Of a stretch of 64,000 nucleotides of DNA, positions 33,593 through 47,500 are shown piece by piece. Position 1 is the stretch's first letter. Every line of letters begins with the position of its first letter. Position numbers and translations under genes: made by a program. Under the pieces are notes generated by a model, which searched no databases, was not told the origin of the DNA, and was given only the letters and a program-made list of their open reading frames with translations. This DNA is from Drosophila pseudoobscura (lineage: Eukaryota > Arthropoda > Insecta > Diptera > Drosophilidae), in NCBI RefSeq assembly GCF_009870125.1, contig NC_046680.1, positions 14,465,501 to 14,529,500 on the forward strand, read 5' to 3'.

Positions 33593-36500
33593 AGTATGCA
33601 AAAGGTTGCAGATCGGCTGGGCACATTTTTCACCATTTTCAGATTGATACGTGCTGGAATTTCGCAGTCAGTCAGTGCGCTCCGTACGATACGATCCCCG
33701 CCATACCTCCTTCTTCCTTCTTCCTTCTTGTTCCGCGTCACATGTGATATATGCGTCTGCCCGGATCAGGGCAGGGGTCGTCTTCGTGCGTATGCCTAAT
33801 GATTGGTTTGGCTCGGCTTGACTTGACTGGGGGTTAAGAATTATTGGTGAACTCCCTGGCGGATGTAGTGCATCATTTGCCAGCTCTAATGATAGGTCAG
33901 CCCCGCTCTGACCGGCTCAGCCCTGCTGATCGCTGCCAAGCGTCAAGTTTAGATTTAGCATTTTAATTGTTGCGATTCTTTTTAGGCAGCCAAAATTTAT
34001 GCATCCGTCGGATCCGTACGCTTTTCCTATCCTCTGTCTCCTTCTTTTCGGCAGGTTTTCGGACGGCCAGGGAGGACAGTCCAGGGAGTCCATTGCGTGC
34101 CAGGAGCCCATCACAGAAATTGCCAGCCAATTGTAATGCAAAGTTCTATGCCGACTTGCAACGCGAACGCCAACGCAGTTTGCCTCGGGCCTGGGCCAAT
34201 TTCTAATTTAACTTCTCTTTTTATCAGCCGTCTGTCTGTCTCTCTCTCTTCGTGGCTAGATATTTGGCCAAAACTTCGGTTGCATCTATTGTTGTTTTTG
34301 TTGTTGTGGTTGTTGTTTTGGTGGGCTGACTATGGGCTAGTGCCATGGCGCTGTGGTGCTGTGGTGGTTCAGCCGGGTAACAAGTTTGGAAAATTTGCGT
34401 TTCCGGCATTTGCAAATTTACAATTCGCGCCTTGCATTTTGACAGAGATGCATGTCCCTTGCCAGGGCGGGTGACGAGTGGAGACCGGTGTAATGTTGTG
34501 TGCAATGGCAGGGGGCATAGGCATAGGCAGGGCCAAGGGCTGTCAGTGATGAGTAAATGAATCGGTGTATAGTTAGGTTTGGCTTCTGATTGGGATGTGC
34601 TTCACACATACATGGATGCATTGAACATTCTTTGTAATTATTTCTTTGAAATGTCTTTTTACACTGTACATTTCTTGCTACCCAGACGATCTTCAAACAA
34701 ATAATGACATGGTTGAAATATAGCTGTTATTCGGTGGAATTCAATGAATTTAATATGATATTATTGAGTGAGTAGCTTGTAGATACTGGTATATTAAAGG
34801 ACTTACCATCTGTCCGATTTCTCAGTAGATAAACAGTTGTCTTATATCTTTAGGGATCTATTCGGGCCTAATAAGATCTCCCCATTTTGTATAATCTCTG
34901 GTTATCATATTGCAATTTTTCCAAAATGTTGCTCATCTCTGGTGATGTGTGGGCGGCGTTAGGTGTTTTCGGGACCTGTCTGCGGTCGACTGGCTGTATG
35001 CCTCGTCGGTTGGCTGACTGACTGCCTGTTTTTTTGGGTTGGAGGGCACGGTGGGGTTGGGTGGCCCAGCTAACCCGTTATATAAACGTCTTTGCGCGCC
35101 TTCATTTTGTGGTTTCTGCGGGAAGTTTTTTGTGTTTTTTGTACCAGCCTTTCTGTTTTGGCGAGCAAATGTTTATGGGCTGTGGGCTAACTTCCTTTTA
35201 ACATGCAACAATTTATGCCTGCCGCGGCTCAAATTGCATGCGTCTGTGACCCCAAACCAGGCCCGAGTACTTGTACCTGTACGGTACCCCCCGTCCCCCC
35301 ACCTGTCAGATGGCGGGCGCCAGGCCCGCACCAAATCTCGCACTCTCCAACGTGGAGCGGAAACGCTGACAGCTCATGGCAGTGCAGCTGCTCCATTGAC
35401 TCGGATCGAGAGAAAACCCATAGATTTACTAGTTAAACAAGCTGCTCGCTCGGATATCGGTCGAGATCGGCTGATCGCTTGATCGCTGGATCGCTTGATC
35501 GTTAGGCTAACCCCGCGACAAGATCAACTGCTTTTTGTTCCATTCCCGCTCCCATATAAATCATAAGCTCCGCACCAGGCCGGGCCAAACAAAACGAAAC
35601 GTCAAATTAAAATGCAAATTTAATTGATGTATCGGGCCAACTAGTTTCCAGTCCGAGCCAAGACTATGCGAGTATGTACATACGTATCCATATATATGTA
35701 TGTATGGGCATTAGAGAGAGAGACTGATCATTAGATGCAAAAAGCTGAAACTTAAAGTTAAAGTGCACAGCACACAAAACCACACTAAACCGCACCGAGC
35801 CACGCCAGGCCGCAGCGGAAATTATACGAGCAAATGCAATCTGGTTGATGTTGTTGCTGCTGGTGTTGCAGTTGCAGTTGCAGTGTGGCTGTGGCTGTGC
35901 CGCTGCCGCTCTTGCAGTTTGCAATTTGAAATGCTTCAGCTAATTACACGCATTTCGCATATGGCCAAAAGGAGCTACGCGACGGGGAGGGGCGCGTCCC
36001 AAGCCCATGCCCAACTCCCATACACAAGCCCATGAGCAGACCCCTGCCCAGGATACGTGGTCATCGGCTATTAAGTAATAGTTGCGGCCCCTGCTAATAG
36101 ATACAGGTTGAGTTTGCACGCAGTTGGGTGCAGCATTTGGTGGCAGTTCGAACATCAAAGGCAGCAGCAGTATGTGCAACTTTAAACTAACGGGAGGACA
36201 TCATCATTAGCCAGAGTTTGTCATTTACCAGTTCGCATTTCGCATTTCGCATCATTGAGATACTTACTTTGACTGAGTGACGATTGAAGGAATAGAAAAT
36301 GATTTACTTCTATGAAAAACGAAAAAATATAAGAGGAGCAACATTCACAAAGAAGAAAAGCAATAATGCCTCTCTGACTCGACGTGTTCTTCCGAATCCC
36401 CTAATTTTTGTCTGTTCAATTACTTCAAGTTACCTTTTCCACCTTGTCCTTTTGCATTAGTAGAGAGAGAATCTGGTAGATGTGTCCATTCTCTATAGTT

Positions 36501-37477
36501 CTGCGTTTTGGTTACCTCTGGATGCCAAAGATGATCGCCTTTTGAGGGTTTGGGGAAAGACACTTGCTTTAGCTTGATATCCAAGGAGTATCTCAGGAGA
36601 CACAAAATGTAGGTTTTCTAGCTTTTATATGTAGTCTCTACTAATTAGGCGTCAAACAGGACAGCTATATAAGCTCGAATATTGATGCTGATCAAGAATA
36701 TATCAATATGTATATACACGAAACTATTATCTGTATCCCCTTACTCTTTGAGTACTGGGTACCTTCACCGATCGACACCTGGTAGAAGCCGAGATATACC
36801 TTGTAATTGTAATCGCACCATAACCATGAAATCTGATCCCTCACTCTATGTAGTTCATTGACTACGGCAGAGTAATTATTTGCCAGATCCAACCAGATTT
36901 GACCATTTCACGTGGTTGCCCTGTGTAGTAGTACCCATGAAAGACCCTTGTTGCAGCAGTCAAAGTTCAAGCTGAAAAGTCGAAAGGTGTCGGTGTCTCT
37001 CAATGTCAGGCGAATGGATGCCGGAGGAAGTCGTCCCAGAGACAACTTGAAGCACGAGTATTTCGCAGAGATAGTCGAGGCCAGACCTTAAGACAAACAT
37101 TGATCGATGCGAGGAGGCAGACCGAGACAAGACAGAATGCAGATGCGGCAAATCCATCTGACAGATACGTATACTTCTCCATACAACAGCCATGTATCTG
37201 TCCGTCTGTCTATCTATCTGTCTTTGTGTTCTTGAAAAAAAAAGAAACTTCAAATTGGCTGAGGCTGCTGTTGCTTTTCTGTTGCTTTGCATGCAACTCG
37301 CTGTTGTTGCTGCTCTTGTGGCTGTTGCAGCTGCACAGCCATCGGTTGAGGGCCACGGCAGCAAAATGGCTGCCAAAGCCATGGACCCATGGCAGCCATG
37401 GATCCGATCTGGTCCTGTCCTGCTTATTTTTCATCTTATTTTCCCTCTCCGCTCCGCTCTCCCCCGCGCCGTGCCAT

Positions 37478-37511
37478 ATGCCTATGCCTGTGCCTGTGCC
37501 TGTGCCTGCCC
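37478..37511 (+). repeat. GCCTGT hexamer repeat
   Basis: About five tandem GCCTGT/GCCTAT units. Confidence 0.85.
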
Positions 37512-38589
37512 CTTGTTGTGCTTTATCGTCTGCTGGAAATCTGCGCACGTTTTGGCCGGGGTTATTATGCGCGCCTTGGTTGGCTGCGGGGGGCCCTTGA
37601 AGACCAAAAAATATACAAAAAGAAACGAAGCTCTCCTCCATCTTTGGCATGGCTGCAATGCAGTTGTTGTTGCTGTGTTTCACAAGAAATCTTCAGCGTC
37701 TCCTCCTCCAGCACTGCACACCCCCACTGCCGGCAAGCTGTCAGCCACTTGGCAGCGTGTTTGTTAACATATTGTATTTTGAAGGCGTGGGAGCCGCAAT
37801 GCAGCCCAGACTCAGACTCAAAGCCGGCCCAAGACCGAGACTCTGACTCTGGCCAAAAGCAGAAGAGGAACACAGAAACAAAAATCAAGCGAGGAAGCCT
37901 CACTTCTGGTGCCGAAGCTTCAGATACTCTTGCAGATTCATTAGTGATTATAGGACATATATGATTAAGACATTTTCGTTCGTGTTGGTTTTCTTTACTG
38001 ATTTTCTTATCGGAGTTTTATGTAGCGGGGGGACTCGATCTCTGGCATTCCGATTTACGGTGGCACAGCAAAAAGAAGCGCATGTTGCACCTGAAGCCCG
38101 CCAAAACAAAAAGACTCTTAGTAAGGGTATTGGAAACATTTTAGACGTTGTTGCTGTTGCCTTTTTGGCTGCGGCAAACGCCATTTTTCCCCTTGACTTC
38201 GTTTTCTTTGCTGGAAACACTTTGGCTTTGTTCGGGTTGGACCTGGCTCGGAGGTTCTTCGTTCGCATCTTTCTGCCTCTGTGCCCCTCTCTGTTTCTCC
38301 CCTATGGGCTGTCTATTTTTCTAAGCCTTGCTGGCCATGTTATTTGTCAATGCATGACAATTTTATTGGCTTGTTTCTTGTTGTTGCCTGCTCTCTGCTC
38401 ACTCTTGGCCTGCCCTTCCTTCCACTGCGACTGTGATGGACGTTTTGCGGTCTGCAGACACTTTAATTTGGGCATGGCCCAAACGGCTGCCCTCCATCGC
38501 AGATTCCTTCCCCCATCTTGGGCCGCACTGCCACTGCGTGCACAGTGCCAGGGCCTGGACACGAAGTAAATCACATCACGACACAGACC

Positions 38590-38637
38590 GATCCAATCGC
38601 ATCCAATCCAATCCGATCCGATCCGATCCGTTGGATC
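38590..38637 (+). repeat. (C/G)ATCC pentamer repeat
   Basis: A run of CAATC, CATCC, AATCC and GATCC units between 38590 and 38637. Confidence 0.8.
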
Positions 38638-39335
38638 CATCTGAGGCGATTCAATCGTTTCAATCCGCTTTGCATCGGGCTAATTATGGACTTTGATTTG
38701 TGTTGTCGATACTCGTATTTTCGGTGATTTCGCGCTAAGCGGTGGATCATGATCAACGGGGTGTTGGAAAACTCAAGAAAACTCACAGACAGAGACAGGA
38801 GAGACCTCAGAGAATTTAACCCGCTGGACACAGATTTGAATATCTTTTTTGGCCATTTTAAGGTTTTAAGGATAGGATAAGGATAGATCTCAAGTGAACG
38901 TTTCCTCTATAACACAACTAGAGAGATTCAGAGATTTCATTGGAGTTTTATAAAATAAAAATTTGCATTTTATAGCGGGGCTTTGAGCTCTTTTATTTGC
39001 AAAATTTCCCACTTGATATTTGGCATACTATATGAGGTAAATATAGTAAGGGGACTTCCTGAGCCTTGGCTTTGGGAGGGTTAAGAGCTGGTAGATGGCG
39101 TTGCATTTTACGAATGCCGCAAACGCTTTAGGAAAGAAATCACACGGAATCGTGCCTCTATCTTTGGGTACGGCTTCCCCATCCCGGGCCGCCTTCTAGC
39201 CAAACTCCCACTACTTTATTTTTCACTTTCGGTTGGCTAACTACGAGTATAACCGGCCAAGAACTCTTTGGCCCGGTTGGCCGACTCATTTCCTTCTATC
39301 CAGTGCCCTGAGGTTGCAATTCAATTTGCCTTTGA

Positions 39336-39402
39336 AGCAGTTGCAGTTGCCGTTGCCGTTGCCATTGCCGTTGCCTTTGCCGTCGCCATTTGCCGTTTGC
39401 CG
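39336..39402 (+). repeat. GTTGCC hexamer repeat
   Basis: About ten imperfect units (GTTGCC, ATTGCC, TTTGCC, GTCGCC). Confidence 0.85.
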
Positions 39403-39499
39403 TGGATTCTCGTGGCATGTATTTTGCATATTGACGCGCGGCATTTTGTGAGGCAACATTTCACATTGCAATTGGCATCGACAGCGACAGACCCCGAAC

Positions 39500-39556
39500 G
39501 GAGCCAGAGCCAGAGTCAGAGTCAGAGACAGAGACAGACCCAGAGTCAGAGCCACG
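39500..39556 (+). repeat. AGAGCC/AGAGTC hexamer repeat
   Basis: About nine imperfect units. Confidence 0.85.
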
Positions 39557-41387
39557 TTTCGTGCCAAGATAACGAACTACAACTACAACAACCACACATA
39601 TGTACATGCTATACATGTGTATGTATGTATGCACGTATGCACGTTGCCTGGTTGGGGGCTTGGGCTTGGAGCTCCTTTGGCAAATGTAAAAAATAACTCA
39701 CGACATCTCGACATGACTCATGCAAAGTCCCCCAACTGGCAAAAACAAAAAACAAAAAAACAACAACAACAGCCAGAGAGCCAGAGCAACGGACACGACC
39801 CAAGTCAGTCCGCAAATCAACGCCAACACTCAGGCGATAAAAAATAACCAGCATGCGGGTAATATTTATATATGTATGTAAGTGTGTACACATATGAAGG
39901 TATGTACCCGACTACATAACATTGTAATGCATTTGGAATACAACAAATAATAATAATAATAGCTATAACAATAACAATAACAACTACTGACATTTTTATT
40001 GAGTGTCTGCTTGATGAGTTGTTCCTCACGACAGGTTTCGGTTTCAGTTTCTGTTTCTGTTTCTCTTTCTAGAGCTAGTTTTATCCATCCACAGTGCCCC
40101 GAAGCAGAACTGGGATAAGATGAGAGGAGTGGCCTCTTCTGTGTATGACCATGGGCCATAGAAGAAGGCTTAGATGCTCATTAGTGCTGGTCACATACAT
40201 CCATATCTCCATGTTGAGTTTTTTGTTTGTGAAACTAACTTATATTATAACATTAAGCTAGGCTTAAATGCATAATTAATGCAGAAGGAAACAGGATCAG
40301 CCAACGCTTAAACACCTCAAGGCCCAAAGAATATTTGCTAGATCTGGAAAAGAATAACATTTGACACTTCTGAGAAGCAAGTGAATCAATCTGCATTTAA
40401 ATATGGGATTTATATTGTAGAAATGCCCATAATAGTAATTAAAATGTAATATTTAAATACCAAAAGTGCGCTATAGCCGGCTTGGACACCCCTCAACTCT
40501 CTGTGAACTTTTGTGGAGCCACTAACTAAGCTGGGACGTGGTTTTATTGGCGGACAGAGGGGGCCGCAGAGCAGAGCTGAGCCTGCGATTCCCTCGAATC
40601 AATAACCATTCATCATACGGGTCTGAGCCTGGATCCACTGCCACATGATCGGGATGCAGAAGAACGCTGCAAATTTCTTCATTGCCCTGGACAGAGAGTG
40701 GTCAGCCCTTTTGGGTGCCTCGCTTCTTTCGGTATTCCTTGGATATAGTTTTGATAGGACTTTTGATTTATTACAAATTGAAGTTGATTTTAATCGAGTG
40801 TTTGCCAAAGTCCGCACGCTCCACGTCCGCTGGGGGCCGGCCCACTCGGATACTGAGCGACTCCGAGACTTCGAGGGGTCTGGTCCTCGTCCTGGGACTG
40901 AGACTGGGACTGGGGCTGATTGATGAGTCGAGCAGCTGTCGAGCGCGTTTGAAATTTATGACAAAATATATGAGCCGCACTTTATCAGCTCGCGGTGATC
41001 GCAGCACGCAGCGAATATTAATTGGAGCGACTCGATAGGAAAGTGTTTTCCATTTAAATTGAATCTGGAGCGGGCCAACTGCGACTTTGGTCTTGGGCTT
41101 CCTTCGAGGGCATTGCATTATTTTATTATAATGTGATTATTTATGCTCTGACTGGAGACGGGAGACTGGAGCTGAGCCTCAGACTGATGTTTGACACCCG
41201 ATCGATCGCTGGCCCATGATGAATCCCGTGGTGGCATGCAACGAATTGATTTCAAAATTACAGTAATTTTCACAATTTTCTAATTATTTAATCGATTATT
41301 GATTTTTGATGTGCGCTAAGTGGCTCACTTAGTGCGTGAGAAATTGATGTGAGAAATCATTTGGTTGCGCCTCTCCCGGTTGCGCCT

Positions 41388-41450
41388 GATCTCCATCTCC
41401 ATCTTCATCTCCGCCTCCATCTCGATCCTCATCCTATCCGCATCCCCATC
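41388..41450 (+). repeat. CATCTC hexamer repeat
   Basis: About ten imperfect units (CATCTC, CATCTT, CGCCTC, CATCCT, CATCCC). Confidence 0.85.
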
Positions 41451-44400
41451 CTGGGCCCGATGAGGTGTTGATGTGCCAAACGATCTTCAGATTCAGAGGG
41501 CAGCAGCTGCTGATGGGGCATGTGTGGGCAGGAGGAACGCATGGGAATGTAGGTGTAGCTAATGGAATGCTAAGAGGTCACCACCGGCTAATGACTCAAT
41601 TAGGTCTAGAGCAGAGGTACGATACTGGACGAGCCTACGCAGAGCATGGGGAACTGAAGTTCATTGAGTGGGCAGCCGAACGAACATTGGAACACAACAC
41701 TCTCACTCATCTCAACGATGGATTCCCAGCTTGGAATCCTCTCTCTATTACGACCCAACTAGCCCATATTCCCCCTCAAAAGTAAGCCTATGAAATTGAT
41801 GGCAATTGAGTGAGGAATGAGAAAAGTGAAAACTGGACGGCAGACAGCATCAAATTTGGCGCCAAGTGGCAATTGAGGAGGCCCCCCCAAAAAGCAGACC
41901 AGGCCAAGAGCAATTTAAATGTCTCCCCTGGCCACACTCCCTCTATCTCTCTACGAGCATATCTCTATTGACCAATTTCATTTGGCGGGTGCTACAAATT
42001 TTCGGCTGAGATCAAAATTGAGGATCGCTCGATTGTGGCGCGTTCTTGTCGTGCGTCTCGTCCCTGGCTCGGATACAGGTTCGAGGCTCGGGATCGGGCT
42101 CGGACCGCTTAAGATCGAATAAGATATAATGATAATGCTCTGATGACGATGACGATCGTAATGAGCTGCAATTGTTGCGCTTTGGAGTGTGCCACACGAC
42201 TACGGCACAGCCGCTGCCCCTGTCTTTCGACTCTGATTACACTTAAGTGGAGTGGCCAATGTGATTTGGATTTTCTTGTTGCCGCCGCTGATGCAGCTCT
42301 TGTTCGGCTGAATTTTGTATTTTTTTTTTTTTTTTGCAGTGGACTGGCAAAGTGGGCTGTGGTTGGGCCTCGTCTCTGCCTCAGTGGCTGATCTTGAAGA
42401 TCGCTTTACGGTTTTCAGGTCTTGTGTCGATTTGATGCAATCATTTCATGGTTAACTTTTGCATACGCATCCCGAACAACCCAGACCAGAATCTCAGCCA
42501 TGAAATTGCTGAAATTATTGCGGTACTCGTACAAACTGTCACAGCAAAGTCATCAGCGAATCGAATCGAAGCGGCCCAACTGTCTCGTCTTAGTCTAAGC
42601 CATTCGGCAAATCATTAGAATGTCAACGAAATTTTGCTGACAACGATTTTGTAAATTGCCTTGACTTGGTTCGGGTCTTGTTTCGTTTCGGTTTCGGTTT
42701 AGTTTGATTTGTTTTTATGCATATGAATGCGATACGACAGTCATTTGTTCATGTAATTACTCTGGCCAGAGTCCGGGGCTCAGCTATCAATGCAGCTGGA
42801 CAGGTGTCCTCAATGTCCGCGAGTCGGCCAGAGCTTTGTGCAATATGCACTGAATAATTCAGGTAGTGGAACGATTTGACATAACCTGGTGGAGCAGTTC
42901 CTCCGTCGGGGCAGTGCGTAGCCCTCGATTCAATAGTCCTATAACATTTGAAATCAATTTACATTGAATTATTTAAACAAAGTGACGCACTCGTTCCCCC
43001 AATGCAACCCTCGAAGTTTTCTTAATATACCGTAGTCATAAACTTGTTCAAATATTGACGCCCAATTATGGTAATTTGCATTGTCCCGACCAGAATTGAC
43101 TATGGATAATTTTCATAATAAAAGTCATACACCATAAGCCCTATGCCATATGCTGGGCCTGTCTGGCGGTTTTACTACCAGGAATCGCCATTAAAGTCGA
43201 TTCTGGGAAAGCGACTTCGTTTGATATTCAATTGTCTTTTGCAATCTCAACGTTGTATTAGTTAAAAGGTTTTCAACGTAAAAAGTAATGGCGCAAAGCA
43301 GTAAATTAATCTTTATGAGCCCCAAATAGATTATAAATGTGAAGGGCTATGGAAAGTACACATATATAGAGATTGATTCAATTCTGCAATGAGAATTGTC
43401 CATTAAACTTAAATATTTGCGTGAACAATCTGATACAATACAAATTGTCTCTGACTCCCTTTGAATTCAAATGTTGGCGCCAACGGTTGAACAGCTTGCC
43501 GTATGTCCTGCTGTAAAGCAGTGGAGAAGCAGTGCAGTCTGCAAGCAGTCACAAGCAGTGTGAAACGGTTGGAAACTGGTTTAGGGCGCCAACAAGCAGT
43601 CGAATATGAAAAGGAGAGTGTCTTATTCAAGTAAGTATTTTGTAACGTTTATCTATTTTTTATTATTTACAAAAAAATTGCATATAATATTCCAAAGTTC
43701 CCGCAATGAAATCACCTGTGACTTAACCCAACTGCATGTATTTTTAATAATATTTCGAGCAATTTAATTGCCTGCCAATTTGTGAACTTGCAACGACAGT
43801 TTCCAAAGCAAACTTGAATTTTCTTAGCGGCTAATAAATTAATTATGCGCTTTAATTGATGCCAGACAAAGGCGGCAACAGAGAGTAGACGCGTGGCTTT
43901 TTGTTTTGGCGTGTGAACAAATTAGCTGGCCGACAGTGGACTTCGCTGCATGCCCAGGCCAGGCCAGGCCTAGGCAATGAAGAAGAAGTTACCTGAATTT
44001 AGTCAGGTGTTGGGGCAAAAACAAAGTCATTAGCGGCTATGAGCGGGGCGGGGCCGCCGTCTGCTGGCATGCAATTGCAATCCCAGCGAGATGCGCGATG
44101 CAGTTGCTCTGTCGGTCAGTTCTTTCAGGCCGAACTATGTGACATTTTTCAAATGCTGCCGCCACGAGTACAAAGAGTCCAAGACAGTACGGTTAGGTTA
44201 GCCTGGCCTTGTGCATTTCCTCGCTTTGGGAAACGTGCAGAAATGCCGACGCTCCACTCCATCTCCATTTCCACCTCACTCCGCGTTGGAGTCAATTGCA
44301 ATTGCAATTGCAGTCCGAGCTGCAACTCACGCACCGAACAGAATTCGGCACTGGCCCAGTCGGGTCGTCAATGGCAAAGATGGTGTCGGATCCATTGGAT

Positions 44401-44500
44401 GATCATGACCAGTCCAGTCCGTGTTCTGTGCTCCGTTTTGTGCTCCATTCTCTCTGTTGTCTTGTCGCCGCACATGCACATGTACTCACGCCTGTCCAAA

Positions 44501-47500
44501 GCTATTTAAGCAGCATTCATTCAAAGCTCAGCGCTGAAGTCCTCAAGGCGAGTCGAGTCATTCACATGGTCGACGAGGGCTTGGCCTGCCATTGCCATGA
44601 GAGTTGTACAAGCTGGGAGAACTGCTCGTAGTTCGTGTGTCTGACTTGGGGAGAGCTTTCTGGTCAAGATGAGCTCTGCTCTGAGCCCTGTCCCAACTGC
44701 AGCTGCAGCTTCAGCTTTGGCTTCAAATCCCAATCAAATGTCGCCGAAGAGAGCGGGGAATGGCGAGAATTTCCTTTGTGGCCGGACAGTCCTCGGCGGA
44801 CGGCGTTTTGTTAACAACAAACAAGTGGAATGCAAACTTTCAGTTGCAACAAAAGGAAGAGAAAAAATAAAATAATTTCGGGCCAGTCAGGCGAGTCGAG
44901 CGGGCCAGCTAGCCACGTTGACATCTCATCTCCAGCACCGGCCACATCGAGGCTACTCGATGCCTCACCCTGCCGATCTCTGCGGCACGCCGCTCTGCTC
45001 TCCTCTTCTCTGGCGGCAACACATCAAAGATGAGACTGCCACGGCGACGGCAAACGCGAACGCGAACGAAGTTTTCCTGGCGTTTCTCTGTGCCGTGGCA
45101 TGATAAGAATTTCTCGTGCCTCCGCGCTCTGCAGCTCCCGGCGCGTTTTGTTAGCGGTTCCTCAGTCCCTGAGTTCCTCTCCGGTCAGTTATTCGGCCTG
45201 ACGAACTGCCTCACCGTTCTCCAGACCCTGGCCATGCCTTCCTCTTGGGTCAAGTTTATTAACCTTCGGGCTGGCCCCTGTTTCCTTGCGGTGCGGTCTT
45301 TTGCATTTGGCGACAAATAAGCCAATTTGTTAGCCTACCCAATCGGGTTCATCGTTGATAAGGCAATCAGTTTGTTCGGTTTTGGGTTTTGGCTTGGGTT
45401 TCGGGCTTGTGTGCGGTTCAATGCCTATCGGACGATTGCATCTGGGTCTAGGCTCTGGCCGAGTTCCGTTTTGGCCCTGTTTTTTTCGGGCTCTGCAATT
45501 AGACACAATGGCTGCGCTTAGCGACTAAGCCCACTTTGTCGATGGGCTCGATGCTGCTGTTGTTGTAGCCTCGGATATATTTAGAAGCTATTTGAATATT
45601 ATTAACGGCAGATAATTATAGACACGCACACCCACTCATAGACACACACCGCACGCAGATGTGTCTCGGGTTCTGGCCCTGGCTCTGGCTCTGGGTCAGG
45701 CGATGCGAAACGCAAAGTGCATGCAGGCAGGCGGCTGAGATGAGAGAGAGAGAGGCAGCGAGGAGAGAGTAGAGAGCGGACCTGGCTCAAACAATGACAT
45801 AGAAATGAGTCTCCTCCACTGGACTGGACCTTTTGTTTGCGTGCCGCCCAGACACAGTGGTAGAAAGGCAGAGGGAACTAAAATCAGAGATACTGAAAGT
45901 AGCATTGGAATCCTCAAATGGAACCTCAAGGAATAGAAACGTAGCTTTGATTCGAAACTAATCTGGAGTTGGGTAGAAAAGGGGACACATTTTTGATTGC
46001 CTTCAAATAGCCACTAGAAAACCATCTCAAATAATATACATTTCGTTCCACTGTGCACTGCTGCGGCTGGTGGCTGTTTTTTCTTGTTGTATCTTTTTTG
46101 GTTACTTTTTTTTGTTTTTGGTTTTGGTCTATGGAAACCTACACTCACGCAGGTAATTATTATAATTATCTGGACGGATGCATGAATGAGCAGGGCAGGG
46201 AGTGGAGAGCAGGGGAAGTCCTGGTCCTTGCGGCACATTCACATCTAGGGAATCCATCTTGTTCGGACCCCGATCCCTGACCCCGACCCCGACCCCGACA
46301 CCGAACCACGGCCAGCCGGCCTTCGTTGGAGGAGGCGTTGCCAAATGTAGTAACAGCTACAACGACAACCAAATGTGACTCCGCAACTGACACTAATTAC
46401 ACGGAGGCGGCGGCAGTGCCAGTGCCAGTGGCAGTGCCAGCGACGTCGGTGGCAGCCGAATTCCTGCTCATCCTTGCTCATCCGCATCCTTGTCCGACCA
46501 TCCGGTAGGTGGTAACCTGTGCCGCCATCTAATTGCACCACCACCAGCAGAAGCAGCAGCAGCTCTATGAATTATGTTGCCTTCCTTTAAAGTCCATAGT
46601 CCTGGCCGAATTTTAAGTTGCTCTCAGGGACTCTGTCTATCTCAATGTAGAAGTTCCTGCCGCTTTCCATGGCCTGGCCTTTGAGGTGGCGGCATCTCTG
46701 CGCACGTGCTGCAGATTACACGTTTCAATGACTTTTGGCGGCAGCGAAATAAAAGGAATTACAAATGCCTCTCCCCCTCTGGTTGCCCCACTCGCTGCGC
46801 TCCCCTCTTCTGTCTCCATGATCCAGTTGAACTTCAAATGCCCGACTGCTGTTTCAATTTGTTGCCCATTGTTGGTAGTTGGTCGCTTAATTAAGTTGAC
46901 GCCGCAATCAAATCAAATCAAAATCCAAATCGCACGCATATGCCGCACCGCAGGACTGGCGGGGCATGCCACCACCGAATGCCGAGTGTATGAGCAAGCG
47001 GGATGGATGGACTTTCAGCCACCGCATTCGTCTCTCAAGGACTTTCAGCATATGCTCCTGCTGCTTCGCTTCCCTTTTTTCCGAAGCAATCAGCAATTCC
47101 AGCTCTCCAGAGGCTGGGGGAGGTGCCTGCATGGGTGGCTGGAGGGCTGGAGGGCTGGCGGGCTGGCGGGCTGGGGACACGCGGTCGGACGGCGGTGTTG
47201 CTTCACGCGTGTGGTCTGCTAATTCGCTTTAAAGCTCTTCAGGGTCGTTGGGCGCCTTGATAATGCCCCTTTTGTTGACATCCCCAGCATCATCAATGAC
47301 ATCGTTAAGTCATTCATTCAATTGATTCATTTTCCCCGCATTTTCACTCACTGTGCCACGATTTGAAAGGACCCAGTGGATTGTACAATTACTATATACA
47401 TACTCGTGCATTTATGGGGTAACAGATCTTTATCTGTTAGATGATAACTAACTATGGTATTTATTTCATCAATACGAATTATTCTCAAATTCCCCTAGTT

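Larger units (their letters stand above)
33593..39300. other. gene-free DNA, segment 2
   Basis: No supported gene. The segment has a TGATCGCT decamer-like tandem near 35468-35502, and GTTGCA and GCTGTG runs near 35855-35905. A GCCTGT hexamer run lies at about 37478-37511, and an (A/G)ATCC pentamer run (CAATCC/CGATCC) at about 38590-38637. Long open frames at 37.1-38.6 kb run through low-complexity GCCTGT- and CTG-rich DNA and show no domain. Confidence 0.45.
39301..44500. other. gene-free DNA, segment 3
   Basis: No supported gene. It holds a GTTGCC hexamer run (39336-39402), an AGAGCC/AGAGTC run (39500-39556), a TTTC(A/T)G run (40036-40070) and a CATCTC run (41388-41450). A group of GCAGT pentamers lies at about 43515-43600. 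AT-rich blocks with TAATTA-type homeodomain sites occur near 43830-43860. The 106-codon frame at 41465-41785 has no recognised domain. Confidence 0.45.

Noticed and set aside
37100-38569. several overlapping frames of 150-200 codons on both strands
   Set aside because: They run through hexamer and CTG-rich repeats that remove stop codons in many frames at once.
41465-41785. 106-codon plus-strand frame
   Set aside because: The first codons are not a credible start, there is no known domain, and it lies in otherwise non-coding DNA.
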